A stretch of DNA of 64,000 nt, taken from the NCBI RefSeq assembly GCF_902499135.1, contig NZ_CABVPR010000017.1, forward strand, positions 26,441 through 90,440, given 5' to 3'. The first letter of the stretch is position 1, and each line of letters begins with the position of its first letter. Of the stretch, positions 36,834 through 45,412 are shown piece by piece. Below the pieces are notes generated by a model, which did not search any database, had not been told where the DNA came from, and saw nothing but the letters and a program-made list of their open reading frames with translations. This DNA comes from Burkholderia dolosa. GTDB lineage: Bacteria > Pseudomonadota > Gammaproteobacteria > Burkholderiales > Burkholderiaceae. Both the position numbers and the translations under genes were made by a program.

Positions 36834-37554
36834 GGCAATGTCTCCGGATTATTGGCGGGGATGGGGAATGCGGGGTGAACCCGCGAGATCGGAAATGCGA
36901 GCGGTGTGCAGGTCGCGGCGGCGCGCAGCGCGGAACACGCGAGCGGAGCGCGTATCGATGCCGCGATGCGGGCGAGAGGAAGTGAAGTCTCGTTAGAGGG
37001 TGCGAACGCGAGTTTCGCCATGCATGCAACCTGCCGTACAACACATGCAGGCCAGCATACCATCGCCGTTATTGGACGGGCGTTGCGTTGCAACAAGAAA
37101 CAAATGTGACGACGCGGCGGCATGTGCGTTGCCGGTCGGTCCTTTTTACTGCATCGACGTGTCGGCTTCGGGGACGAAACCGCTGCGCGCTCCGTGCTGC
37201 AAGGGTTTCAGCCAACCGGCAAATTCGGCGTATCGGCATCGAGCGCGACGACGCGAACGCATGCGGCGCGAATTCACGTTTTCGCTACTCAGGCAAACCC
37301 TGAATTAGGTTGCGTACACAAACATATCGTGCGGCGGTCGGCGCGACGCGTTCGCGTCGCGCCGCGATGCTCGGCGATGAACGGCATACGCACGCGTTTC
37401 GACATGGCCGATGCGACGCACGTATGCACGGTTGCGCCGCTACACATCGCTTTACCGCGTACATGACAAAACGTCTATAATTGGACGATTCATCGAATCG
37501 CTCGCGGAAGCGCTGGATCGCGCCGCCGCGATTTCATCGGCCTTCGAATCCACG
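36834..37554. promoter_or_regulatory. 700-bp divergent promoter interval of pckG and the YheO-like regulator
   Basis: No gene is supported. It includes a small repeat GTTGC-GTT-GCAAC near 37083-37095 and short AT-rich pockets on both sides that could serve divergent promoters. The frame of the regulator is open further upstream to 37411, but without family features. Confidence 0.35.
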
Positions 37555-38193
37555 ATGATCACCACCCGGAAAAAGGCGCAATCGGAACAGGCGTCGCTGA
37601 TCGAACAGGTACGGCGCATCGCCGAAGGGCTCGGCGAGATGTTCGCGCCGTTCACCGAAGTCGTCGTTCACGACCTACGCACGCCGAAGCACGCGATCCT
37701 CGCGATTCACAACAATCTGTCGGGCCGAGCGGTCGGCGACCGTGCGACCGAACTCGGGCTCGCGCGCATCGCGGACGACGACTTTCCGCAAGTCATCGCG
37801 AACTACCCGAACCGCTTTGCCGACGGCCGCACCGCGAAGAGCACGTCGATCGGCATCAAGGATTCGACGGGCCGCTACGTGGCCGCGTTGTGCCTGAATG
37901 CCGACGTCACGCTGTTCCGCGGCTTCCAGGGCATGCTGAATCAGTTCTGCAGCACGGACGGCGAACCGGTTGCCGATACGCTTGATCCGGCCGGCGCCGA
38001 TGCGATCCGGCAGCGCATCGACGCATTCGCGACGCGCCTCGCGACCACGCCGCGCGAACTCAAAACCGAACAGCGCCGCGAGCTGATGCAGATGCTGAAG
38101 GCAGACGGCTTTCTCGACGTGCGCCGCGCGATGGAAATCGTGTCGCAGCATCTCGGCGTATCGCGCGCGACCGTGTACAACGATGCGAAGTGA
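37555..38193 (+). CDS. YheO-type PAS/helix-turn-helix regulator
   Basis: Predicted 212-residue transcription factor with an N-terminal YheO-like PAS domain (about 20-130: MFAPFTEVVVHDLRTP, AILAIHNNLSGR, KSTSIGIKDSTGRYVAALCLN) and a C-terminal helix-turn-helix (FLDVRRAMEIVSQHLGVSRATVYNDAK) of the DUF2083-type pair. ATG 37555 gives the usual family start MITTRKKAQ; longer starts from 37411 add unrelated residues. It precedes a pyridoxal-phosphate lyase by 73 bp on the same strand, so it probably controls that gene in response to its substrate. Confidence 0.85.
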   Translation: MITTRKKAQSEQASLIEQVRRIAEGLGEMFAPFTEVVVHDLRTPKHAILAIHNNLSGRAVGDRATELGLARIADDDFPQVIANYPNRFADGRTAKSTSIGIKDSTGRYVAALCLNADVTLFRGFQGMLNQFCSTDGEPVADTLDPAGADAIRQRIDAFATRLATTPRELKTEQRRELMQMLKADGFLDVRRAMEIVSQHLGVSRATVYNDAK

Positions 38194-38266
38194 TGCGCGC
38201 GCGTTGCGCCGGCGTACGGCCCTGTCCGCGCTTTCCCGTTGACTGACCTTTGGACCGACACCACCG

Positions 38267-39241
38267 ATGACTTCTCCGACTCTTCCCACGTACGACGACG
38301 TTGCGGCCGCCGCGACGCGACTCGAAGGCCACGCGCACCGCACGCCGGTGATGACGTCGCGAACGATCGACGAAGCGCTCGGCGCGCAGCTGTTCTTCAA
38401 GTGCGAGAACCTGCAGCGCATGGGTGCGTTCAAGTTCCGCGGCGCGTTCAACGCGCTGTCGCGCTTCGATGCGACGCAACGCAGGAACGGCGTCGTCGCG
38501 TTTTCGTCCGGCAACCATGCGCAGGCGATCGCGCTGTCGGCACGCATGCTCGGCATTCCGGCGACGATCGTGATGCCGCACGACGCGCCGGCCGCAAAGG
38601 TCGCCGCGACGCGCGGCTACGGCGGCACCGTCGTGACGTACGACCGCTACACGGAGGACCGCGAGCAGATCGGGCGCGACCTCGCGGAAAAACACGGGCT
38701 CACGCTGATTCCGCCGTACGATCACGCGGACGTGATCGCCGGCCAGGGCACGGCCGCCAAGGAGCTGTTCGACGAAGTCGGTCCGCTCGATGCGGTATTC
38801 ACGCCGCTCGGCGGCGGCGGGCTGCTGTCCGGCACCGCGCTCGCGACGCGCGCGCTGTCGCCGCACGCGAAGCTGTACGGCGTCGAGCCGGAAGCCGGCA
38901 ACGACGGTCAGCAATCGTTCCGCTCGGGTTCGATCGTCCATATCGACACACCGCGCACGATCGCCGACGGCGCGCAGACGCAGCATCTCGGCAATCTGAC
39001 GTTCCCGATCCTGCGCCGCGATGTCGACGACATCCTGACCGCGACCGACGCGGAGCTGGTCGACTGCATGCGCTATTTCGCGACCCGTATGAAGATCGTC
39101 GTCGAGCCGACCGGCTGCCTCGCATTCGCGGCCGCGCGTCGAATGAAGGACGAACTGAAAGGCAAGCGCGTCGGCATCGTGATCAGCGGCGGCAACGTCG
39201 ATCTGCAGAAGTTCTGCGAGCTGGTTTCGGAACGAGGCTGA
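38267..39241 (+). CDS. threo-3-hydroxyaspartate ammonia-lyase / threonine dehydratase-like PLP enzyme
   Basis: Predicted 324-residue fold-type II PLP enzyme. The PLP lysine is Lys56 in MGAFKFRGA, the asparagine loop is SSGNHAQA, and the phosphate cup is GGGGLLSG. It lacks the C-terminal ACT domains of biosynthetic IlvA, so it is catabolic. The overall sequence style fits threo-3-hydroxy-aspartate ammonia-lyase or serine racemase, which give oxaloacetate or pyruvate plus ammonia; the paired YheO regulator supports an amino-acid degradation role. pckG nearby would use oxaloacetate, though the genes are divergent. Confidence 0.85.
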   Translation: MTSPTLPTYDDVAAAATRLEGHAHRTPVMTSRTIDEALGAQLFFKCENLQRMGAFKFRGAFNALSRFDATQRRNGVVAFSSGNHAQAIALSARMLGIPATIVMPHDAPAAKVAATRGYGGTVVTYDRYTEDREQIGRDLAEKHGLTLIPPYDHADVIAGQGTAAKELFDEVGPLDAVFTPLGGGGLLSGTALATRALSPHAKLYGVEPEAGNDGQQSFRSGSIVHIDTPRTIADGAQTQHLGNLTFPILRRDVDDILTATDAELVDCMRYFATRMKIVVEPTGCLAFAAARRMKDELKGKRVGIVISGGNVDLQKFCELVSERG

Positions 39242-39388
39242 GCGTTGCGGCAACGCGGTGCAGCGATGACGCGCGGTGCGTTTTCGTCGTGCGCACGTCG
39301 CTGCATCGCACTGCATCAAGTTTCGCGGCCTAGACTCATTGCACGGCCCTGCACATTGCATCGCCCCGCAGCGAGTCAAGGAGACGCC

Positions 39389-39637
39389 ATGAACACGCAC
39401 ACGATCGTCGCCGCCGCACTGACGGCCGCTTCCTTTCCGGCGTTCGCTCAACCGGGTATGACGCCGTCCGGTTTCGTCGCAGCGACGTTGCGCGACACCG
39501 CCGCGCCGCCGATTCTCGACGCGCCGCCCGCATTGCGCGCGACCGACTTCGTGCTCGCGAAGATCGATCAGAACAATACGCCGCCCGATCGCGGCGGCGA
39601 CCCGAGCGGTCGCACGCACGACGGCACGCGGCCGTAG
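39389..39637 (+). CDS. small exported protein of unknown function
   Basis: Predicted 82-residue protein with a clean signal peptide (MNTHTIVAAALTAASFPAFA) and a good AAGGAGA ribosome site 6 bases before ATG 39389. The mature part is short, polar and proline-rich (TPPDRGGDPSGRTHDGTRP). I do not recognise a family. It sits between the lyase and a convergent LysE gene and appears to have its own promoter. Confidence 0.6.
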   Translation: MNTHTIVAAALTAASFPAFAQPGMTPSGFVAATLRDTAAPPILDAPPALRATDFVLAKIDQNNTPPDRGGDPSGRTHDGTRP

Positions 39638-39713
39638 CGGCGCGGCGCGCAGCGCATGCGCAACGCGCCGAACGGATGCATGCGATATGAACGCCGCGCT
39701 GCCGTACGCGGCC

Positions 39714-40367
39714 TCACGCCCAAACGAGGTCGCGCACGCCGGCGACGAGCTGCACCGCGCCGAACGCCGCGATGACGATCGCCGACACGCGCGACAAGCC
39801 GTTCATCAACGCGTTCGACATCTTCGTGCGCAACGCGGCGGTCGCGCCGCTCAGGCACAGCCACCAGATCGCGGAGCCGATGAATACGCCGGCGACCATC
39901 AGCGCCACGGTCGCGCCCATCGCACCGCCGCGGCCGCCTGCCCCTGCGGCGACGGACGCCGGGCCGAGCGCCGCGAAGATCCCGACGAACGACAGGATCG
40001 TCATCGGATTCGACAGCGTGAGGCCGAACGTCGTCACGAAATCGCGTCCGACCGTCGTGCGCGGCGTTTCGCGCTGCGACGTCGACACGGCCGGCGGCTG
40101 ACGCGCGATGCACCATGCGAGCCATGCGAGAAATGCGCCGCCGGCGATCTTCATGCCGATCGCGAGCATCGGAAACGCGGCAACGACGCCCGCGACGCCG
40201 AGCGCGCCGAGCAATCCATACAGCGCGTCCGCGCACGCGGCGCCGAGCCCTGTCGCGAAGCCGGCCCGAAATCCGCGACTCAGGCTGCGCTGAATGCACA
40301 GCATGCCGATCGGCCCGACCGGCACCGCGATCGACAACCCCATCACGACGGACTTGATGAACAGCAT
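39714..40367 (-). CDS. LysE/RhtB-family amino-acid exporter
   Basis: Predicted 217-residue inner-membrane exporter with about six membrane segments. The start MLFIKSVVMGLSIAVPVGPIG contains the family PVGPxG motif in the first helix, followed by GFRAGFATGLGAACADALYG and a third helix; FGLTLSNPMTILSF is the conserved central helix. ATG 40367 has GGGGAG upstream. It is divergent from an Lrp/AsnC regulator with 113 bp between starts, the common LysE-regulator layout, so export is probably induced by the amino acid. Confidence 0.9.
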   Translation of the reverse strand: MLFIKSVVMGLSIAVPVGPIGMLCIQRSLSRGFRAGFATGLGAACADALYGLLGALGVAGVVAAFPMLAIGMKIAGGAFLAWLAWCIARQPPAVSTSQRETPRTTVGRDFVTTFGLTLSNPMTILSFVGIFAALGPASVAAGAGGRGGAMGATVALMVAGVFIGSAIWWLCLSGATAALRTKMSNALMNGLSRVSAIVIAAFGAVQLVAGVRDLVWA

Positions 40368-40418
40368 GCGCGCGCTCCCCGAATCGGCTCGTCTGTACCC
40401 GCATCGTAGGGAAAGTCC

Positions 40419-40469
40419 GGTCGTCACTGAATACGACTTTTAAGGAAAAATCGGTCGTCTACCTTAAAA
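40419..40469. promoter_or_regulatory. repeat-rich operator zone between lysE and lrp-like gene
   Basis: Direct repeats GGTCGTC lie at 40419-40425 and 40453-40459, 34 bp apart. An inverted repeat TTTTAAGG (40438-40445)/CCTTAAAA (40462-40469) overlaps the second one. Repeated sites spaced along an AT-rich intergenic region are typical for Lrp/AsnC-family binding, so the neighbouring regulator is the likely ligand. Confidence 0.55.
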
Positions 40470-40480
40470 ACTTCCCCGCG

Positions 40481-40942
40481 ATGGACGAACCCGACTGGAA
40501 GATACTCGCGCTGCTGCAGGCGAACGGCCGCATCAGCTATACGGAGCTTGCGCGGCAGGTCCATCTGTCGGTGCCGGCCGTCACGGAGCGCGTGAAGCGT
40601 CTCGAGGCCGCCGGCGTGATCGAGGGCTACACGGCGCGCGTCAATCCCGCCGCGGCTGGCTATCCGGTCACCGCGCTGATCGGCATCACCGTGCCGCAAC
40701 CGGCGAAAGCGAAGTTTCTCGCGTTGCTCGACACGATTCCGGAAGTCGTCGAATGCCATCACGTGACGGGTGCGGACTCGTACGTGATGCGGTTCGTCGC
40801 GGTCGGCATGGCTCATCTCGAACAGCTGATCGGGCGCATCAATCTGTATGGCGAAACGCGTACGTCGATCGTGATGTCGACGCCGCTCGCACCACGCGGG
40901 CTCGCGCGGCCGCCGTCGAAGACGGAAGGCCCGCGCGGCTGA
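40481..40942 (+). CDS. Lrp/AsnC-family regulator
   Basis: Predicted 153-residue regulator. N-terminal helix-turn-helix MDEPDWKILALLQANGRISY through LARQVHLSVPAVTERVKRLEAAG, then a RAM ligand-binding domain with PVTALIGITV, VVECHHVTGADSYVMRFVAV and EQLIGRINLYGETRTSIVMS. It is divergent from a LysE exporter and probably activates it when its effector amino acid accumulates. No Shine-Dalgarno better than CTTCCCC is seen before ATG 40481, so the transcript may be leaderless or weakly translated. Confidence 0.9.
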   Translation: MDEPDWKILALLQANGRISYTELARQVHLSVPAVTERVKRLEAAGVIEGYTARVNPAAAGYPVTALIGITVPQPAKAKFLALLDTIPEVVECHHVTGADSYVMRFVAVGMAHLEQLIGRINLYGETRTSIVMSTPLAPRGLARPPSKTEGPRG

Positions 40943-40981
40943 TTCGCGACGGCACGACGCGAGCGCCGCGCGAAAGTCGCG

Positions 40982-41773
40982 TTACACGAGCAACGTCGCA
41001 GCGGCCCACGCGATCAGCACGAGGCCGAGCGCGCGACCGACGCGGTCGCCGCCGGGCAGCACCTTCTCGACGAGCACGAACAGCGACAGCGCGGCGATCC
41101 ATGCGACGTTCATCACGCCGCCGACGAACAGCAGCGTCATCAGCAGCCAGCAGCAGCCGACGCAGTAGACGCCGTGATGTGCGCCGAGCACGAAGCTGCC
41201 GCCGATGCCGGGGCGCCAATGCGCGGTGAGGAATCTAACCGGCGACCGGCATTGCCGCAGGCACGCGCGCTTGAGCGGCGAGAACTGGTAGAGCCCTGCG
41301 AGCGCGAGCACGATGGCGGACAGCATCGCGCTCTTCGACCACAACATCATTCCGGAGATGAGCCCCGCAGGCTGCAGGATCGCCTGAAGCGCGGCGGCGC
41401 CGATCGCAAACGCGAGCCACGCGCTCAGATAGCCGCCGAGCAGAAACGCCGACATCAGCGCGGGATGGGCGCGTTCGTTGCCGCGATGCCGCAGCACGCG
41501 GCGGTACAGCAGCACGAGCGGTGCGGCGCTCGGCGTCATCATCGCGATCATCATCACCCACCACATCAGGATCACGGTGAGCCGCGACGGATTCATGCTG
41601 CCGATACCGCCGGCCAGGCGATGCGGAAAGAGCGTGACGGCCGTCATCTCCGGCGCCGACATGCCGGTCCCGGCGCCCGTCCACAGATAGAACCAGCACA
41701 GGCCGACGAGCGCGGCGATTCCGGCCAGCGTGACGGCGCGCTCGCACGCGAGCCAATCGTCGAACGCGATCAT
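40982..41773 (-). CDS. DUF2182 polytopic membrane protein
   Basis: Predicted 263-residue inner-membrane protein with about six or seven membrane segments. The conserved methionine-rich helix MWWVMMIAMMTPSAAPLVLLY near residues 70-90 and CVGCCWLLM near residue 205 are typical of DUF2182, annotated as a probable metal-binding membrane family. Function is unknown. Its ATG overlaps the stop of the DUF1326 gene as ATGA, so the two proteins are translated together and probably interact. Confidence 0.85.
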   Translation of the reverse strand: MIAFDDWLACERAVTLAGIAALVGLCWFYLWTGAGTGMSAPEMTAVTLFPHRLAGGIGSMNPSRLTVILMWWVMMIAMMTPSAAPLVLLYRRVLRHRGNERAHPALMSAFLLGGYLSAWLAFAIGAAALQAILQPAGLISGMMLWSKSAMLSAIVLALAGLYQFSPLKRACLRQCRSPVRFLTAHWRPGIGGSFVLGAHHGVYCVGCCWLLMTLLFVGGVMNVAWIAALSLFVLVEKVLPGGDRVGRALGLVLIAWAAATLLV

Positions 41774-42414
41774 GCCGCGGCGCGATGCCGGATCAACCCG
41801 TGGTTGTTCAGATGCAGCCGCGCGAACTGCGCATAGGTGCCGTCGAGATTCAACGCGATGTTGCCTTGCGAGCGGCCCGTGCCCGAGCCGATTTCGGCAA
41901 GCTCGTACTCGAAGCCGTGCGGCAGGTCGATCCGCACGCGATGCTCGGCGCCGCTCACCGGATTGCGGATCGGTTCGCCTGTGACGTCGAACACGCCTTC
42001 GACATGAATCCGGCCGCGCCGCGCGTCGACATCGACGTCGAAATCGATCTTCGTGAAGATTGGCTCGAACGCGTGCTCGAGCGTCGACGCGAACACCGCG
42101 AACATCGTCGCGAACGGATCGGTGTCCTGCCCCGTCATGATCTTCAGCACCGCTTCGCGCTGCGCGGGGCCGGCGCGCTCGTCGACGATCGGCTGGCATC
42201 TGCCTTTGCCTTCGTGAATCGGCCCCGGCCACTGAAACACGACCGCGATCTTGATGCCGTCGAGCGCCACGTCGCCGTAGTGACCGCTGTCGATCGAAAT
42301 CGCACCCATCGCCTCGCAACCGCCGTGCGTCGGCGGCGCATTGAACTGGCAAGGACAACCGTATGAGCAATTGCAGCTGATCAATTCGGTGCCCCGAAGC
42401 TCCCATGGAGTCAT
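41770..42414 (-). CDS. DUF1326 cysteine-rich protein
   Basis: Predicted 214-residue soluble protein. Near the N-terminus the cluster ISCNCSYGCPCQFN holds four cysteines in a C-x-C-x3-C-x-C layout, followed by another Cys in GGCEA, suggesting metal binding or redox chemistry. No signal peptide is present. ATG 42414 has GAGGTGGG upstream. It is the first gene of a coupled pair with a DUF2182 membrane protein and is preceded by a perfect palindrome at 42432-42445. Confidence 0.85.
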   Translation of the reverse strand: MTPWELRGTELISCNCSYGCPCQFNAPPTHGGCEAMGAISIDSGHYGDVALDGIKIAVVFQWPGPIHEGKGRCQPIVDERAGPAQREAVLKIMTGQDTDPFATMFAVFASTLEHAFEPIFTKIDFDVDVDARRGRIHVEGVFDVTGEPIRNPVSGAEHRVRIDLPHGFEYELAEIGSGTGRSQGNIALNLDGTYAQFARLHLNNHGLIRHRAAA

Positions 42415-42431
42415 GGCCCACCTCGCGCGCT

Positions 42432-42445
42432 GTGACACCTGTCAC
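42432..42445. promoter_or_regulatory. palindromic operator upstream of DUF1326 gene
   Basis: GTGACA-CC-TGTCAC is a perfect 6-2-6 inverted repeat 18 bp before the DUF1326 start. A site so close to the start would block transcription or initiation when bound, so a repressor is likely; the regulator is not in the visible neighbourhood. Confidence 0.5.
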
Positions 42446-42585
42446 GCTTGCAATCTAGTGCAGCGCACGGGGGAAATCAAAGCGGGAATCGACGCGCGGA
42501 GGGATGCGTTCCGGCATCACGTATGACGTTTCACTGCACGCGCGGCCGATACGAACGCGACACGATGCGAACGAAAATCAGGCCG

Positions 42586-42834
42586 CTAACCAGCCTTCCT
42601 GCGCGCGTGCACGACACCGAGCCAGCCCATCACCGCGCCGGCAAGCCACGCGCAGGTGAGCATCAGATCGACGTCCATCATCGCGTCGAAATTCGCGCCG
42701 TTCTCGAACTGGCAATGCTGACGGCCGAGAAACTGGATGCAGCCGCTGCCGGCCCACCGCAGATGCATGAACACGTGATAAACGGCGAAGGCCGACGCAA
42801 TGATCGTGACGCGCAAGCGCAGGGGAGTTTTCAT
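42586..42834 (-). CDS. small membrane protein, unknown
   Basis: Predicted 82-residue protein with two hydrophobic segments (about 8-26 and 52-75) and a short loop with two cysteines and QFLGRQHCQF. It ends in a basic VHARRKAG tail. ATG 42834 is preceded on its strand by a GCCTCCGA-like sequence, not a strong ribosome site. Family unknown. It lies 171 bp upstream of the DUF1326 gene on the same strand and could be co-expressed. Confidence 0.6.
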   Translation of the reverse strand: MKTPLRLRVTIIASAFAVYHVFMHLRWAGSGCIQFLGRQHCQFENGANFDAMMDVDLMLTCAWLAGAVMGWLGVVHARRKAG

Positions 42835-43126
42835 TCGGAGGCCGAAGTCGGTGAGCGGATCCGACGCCGATCTTAAGGCAACGATCGCGCATCGGGCAAT
42901 CGATCGTATCGTGCGCGCCCGCGCGACGGCACGGAACCGGCACGTCGCCCCATCCGCACAAACCCGAATCGCACCCGCCGATGCAGCGCACGAACGTGCG
43001 TGCCGCAACGCGCGCAGTCGCTCACGGGCACGCGAGTTGCACGTCGGCCGCGCGCCGGCTGCTGACACCACGCCGTCAGCAGCCGATGCGTAAACTCCGT
43101 CGATCGACATCCGGAGAGTGCCGTTC

Positions 43127-44509
43127 ATGACCGATTACGGACACGTCGCCGATCACGCGGCGCACGCCGTCAAGCGACGCGGCGTGACGCTGCTGACGCT
43201 GTGCATTGCCGTGCTCGTCGCGCAGGTCGATACCGCCGTCGTCAATCTCGCGACGCGCGCGATCGGCCAGTATTTCCATGCGGGCGTCGGCGCATTGCCG
43301 TGGGTCGTCGACAGCTACAACCTCGCTTATGCGGTGCTGCTGCTGACCGGCGGCCTGCTCGCCGATCTGCACGGCCGCCGCCGCATCTTCATGGCCGGCA
43401 CCGCGCTGTTCACGGCCGCATCGCTGCTGTGCGCGCTCGCACCGTCGGTCGCGGTGCTGATCGCGGCGCGCGCGCTGGCCGGCGTCGGCGCCGCACTGCT
43501 GCTGCCCGCGTCGCTCGCGATCGTGCGCGTCGTGTGGCGCGACCCCGTCGAGCGCGGCCGGGCGCTCGGCATCTGGGCCGCATGCAACGGCGTCGCGATG
43601 GCGATCGGGCCGACACTCGGCGGCGTGCTGATCCGCCATTTCGGCTGGCGCAGCATCTTCTTCGTCGTCGTGCCGCTGAGCGTCGCCGCGATGCTGCTCG
43701 CGATTCCGTCGGTGCCCGAATCGTCCGATCCGCGCGGCCGGCATATCGACGCAGGTGCGCAGCTCACGGGTGCGCTTGCGCTCGGTACGCTCGCGTATGC
43801 GGCGATCGTGTTCCGCGACGCGCCGATCGCGTGCGCGATCGCTGCGTGTATCGCAGTCGCGTCGTTCGTCGGATTCGTCGCGATCGAGCGACGCCACGGG
43901 CCAGCCGCGCTCGTGCCGCTCGACATCTTTCGCGTGCGCGCGTTTCGCGGCGCAATCGCGGCGACCACCGGCATGACGTTCGGGATGTATGGCGTGCTGT
44001 TCCTGCTGCCGCTGACGTGGCAAAGCATCGGCCGTCTCGACGCGATCGGCGCGGGCATCGCGCTGCTGCCGATGGCGCTCGTGTTCGTCGTCGTGTCGCC
44101 GTGGTCGGGACGGCTGTCCGAGCACGTCGGCACGCGCGCGACGACGGCCGGCGGCGTCGCGCTCATTGCGATCGGGCTTTGCGCGATCGCCGTGTCGGCC
44201 GCTTCGCCGGCCCTGCTCGGCGCGGAGATCGGCCTCGCGCTGACGGGGCTCGGGATGGGGATCGCAACGGGGCCGCTGATGACCGTCGCGGTCGGCGCGG
44301 TCGATGCGGCGCGCTCCGGCACGGCGAGCGCGCTCGTCAACGTCGCGCGGATGACGGGCGCAACGCTCGGAATCGCGGTGCTCGGCACGCTGTTCGCGGC
44401 TGCGCACGGCGGCGCGGCCGGCCTTCGCATCGCGATGTTCGGCGGTGCGGCCGTGCAGCTCGCGGGCGCGGCGATAGCCGCGGTGAACGTCCGCGCTGCG
44501 CATACGTGA
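43127..44509 (+). CDS. MFS drug-efflux-type transporter (DHA2/EmrB-like)
   Basis: Predicted 460-residue proton-driven exporter with about 14 membrane segments. Features are LVAQVDTAVVNLATRAIG in the first helix (motif D1-like), the loop GGLLADLHGRRRIFMAG (motif A, between helices 2 and 3), RALAGVGAALLLPASLAIV (motif B) and the antiporter motif C segment GPTLGGVL. The substrate is unknown. ATG 43127 is favoured over GTG 43118 because GGAGAG then sits at proper spacing. No membrane-fusion partner gene is adjacent. Confidence 0.9.
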   Translation: MTDYGHVADHAAHAVKRRGVTLLTLCIAVLVAQVDTAVVNLATRAIGQYFHAGVGALPWVVDSYNLAYAVLLLTGGLLADLHGRRRIFMAGTALFTAASLLCALAPSVAVLIAARALAGVGAALLLPASLAIVRVVWRDPVERGRALGIWAACNGVAMAIGPTLGGVLIRHFGWRSIFFVVVPLSVAAMLLAIPSVPESSDPRGRHIDAGAQLTGALALGTLAYAAIVFRDAPIACAIAACIAVASFVGFVAIERRHGPAALVPLDIFRVRAFRGAIAATTGMTFGMYGVLFLLPLTWQSIGRLDAIGAGIALLPMALVFVVVSPWSGRLSEHVGTRATTAGGVALIAIGLCAIAVSAASPALLGAEIGLALTGLGMGIATGPLMTVAVGAVDAARSGTASALVNVARMTGATLGIAVLGTLFAAAHGGAAGLRIAMFGGAAVQLAGAAIAAVNVRAAHT

Positions 44510-44530
44510 TGCCGGTCCGCGCAAATGCAC

Positions 44531-44557
44531 GCGCCGTGCACGTAATCGGCACGGCGC
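44531..44557. terminator. hairpin between convergent MFS and infA2
   Basis: GCGCCGTGC-N9-GCACGGCGC, a perfect 9-bp stem in the 69-bp interval between convergent genes. No clear T-run follows. Confidence 0.5.
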
Positions 44558-44578
44558 ACTGCGCGGGTTCGCAGACGG

Positions 44579-44845
44579 TCAGCGGCGCGTCTGGCCGTTT
44601 CGGCCCGGACGTGCCGGCGACCGCTCGTCCTTGTGGCGGAAGTTGATGCGTCCCTTCGTGAGGTCGTACACCGACAACTCGAGCGTCACACGATCGCCGG
44701 CGAGAATGCGGATATGGTTCTTGCGCATCCGGCCCGACGCATAGGCGCCCACCACCACGCCGTTTTCGAGCGTGACGCGGTACTTGCTGTCCGGCAGCAC
44801 TTCGTCGACGATCCCGTCGAGTTCAAGCAGTTCTTCTTTTGCCAA
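44579..44845 (-). CDS. infA: translation initiation factor IF-1, second paralogue
   Basis: Predicted 88-residue OB-fold factor that binds the ribosomal A site during initiation. It begins [20 protein letters not shown] and has the S1-like core [51 protein letters not shown], with a charged C-terminal extension absent from the usual 72-residue form. TTG 44845 is the start because GGAGGA lies 7 bases before it and it gives the universal MAKE beginning. A second short infA is common in Burkholderia. It is downstream of a cold-shock gene on the same strand. Confidence 0.93.
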   Translation of the reverse strand: MAKEELLELDGIVDEVLPDSKYRVTLENGVVVGAYASGRMRKNHIRILAGDRVTLELSVYDLTKGRINFRHKDERSPARPGRNGQTRR

Positions 44846-45202
44846 ACCAATTCCTCCAGACAAGTTGATTGACCGCGATCGCGGCGCTCGGCCGGCGCGG
44901 TGCGCGACGACGAATCGGCGGCCGGACGGATGCCGGACATCGATGCGAATGGACGAGCAACGGACTCGTGTCGCGATCGAGGTTCCGCGTGTTGCGGGGC
45001 CCGAGCGTCACGAGCAGCAGCACGACGCGCGTGTTGCGTCGTCGACAGCGGGGATGTGCGGTGAAGGAGACGCACGCTCGACGCGTCGCGAACGAAGCGA
45101 CGCACGATACGTGCACACGGAATACGCGGCAGACCGGTGCGCGGCCTGCCGAATGAATCGGGTTCGGCATCGCCCCGCTCGGGCGCGATGCCGCAATACG
45201 AC
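44846..45202. other. spacer between cspA-like gene and infA2
   Basis: Both flanking genes read leftward. A hairpin after cspA is listed separately. The rest shows no gene and could act as a leader of infA2 if read through from cspA. Confidence 0.35.
45165..45193 (-). terminator. hairpin downstream of the cold-shock gene
   Basis: CGGCATCGC at 45165-45173 and GCGATGCCG at 45185-45193 form a 9-bp stem that continues into a CCCG/CGGG inner helix, 10 bp past the cspA stop. No T-run, so termination may be partial. Confidence 0.5.
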
Positions 45203-45406
45203 TTACAGCGGCGTGATGTTCGACGCTTGCAGGCCCTTCGGGCCGCGCTTCACTTCGTAGCTGACTTTCTGGTTCTCGGCGAGGGTCTTGAAGCCCGTGC
45301 CGCGAATTTCAGAGAAATGGGCGAACAGATCGTCGCCGCCGTTGTCGGGGGAGATGAAACCAAAGCCTTTGGTTTCGTTGAACCACTTCACGGTACCAGT
45401 ATCCAC
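45203..45406 (-). CDS. cold-shock protein (CspA family)
   Basis: Predicted 67-residue single cold-shock domain that binds single-stranded RNA or DNA and melts structure. [20 protein letters not shown] contains RNP1 (KGFGFI), and [10 protein letters not shown] is RNP2, with Leu for the more common Val. The GTG start at 45406 has AAGGAA upstream and matches the family start ([11 protein letters not shown]). A leader of more than 100 bases with a small GCCGC-AAAC-GCGGC hairpin (45488-45501) precedes it, as expected for temperature-responsive mRNAs. Infers co-regulation with infA2 downstream. Confidence 0.94.
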   Translation of the reverse strand: MDTGTVKWFNETKGFGFISPDNGGDDLFAHFSEIRGTGFKTLAENQKVSYEVKRGPKGLQASNITPL

Positions 45407-45412
45407 AAATAC

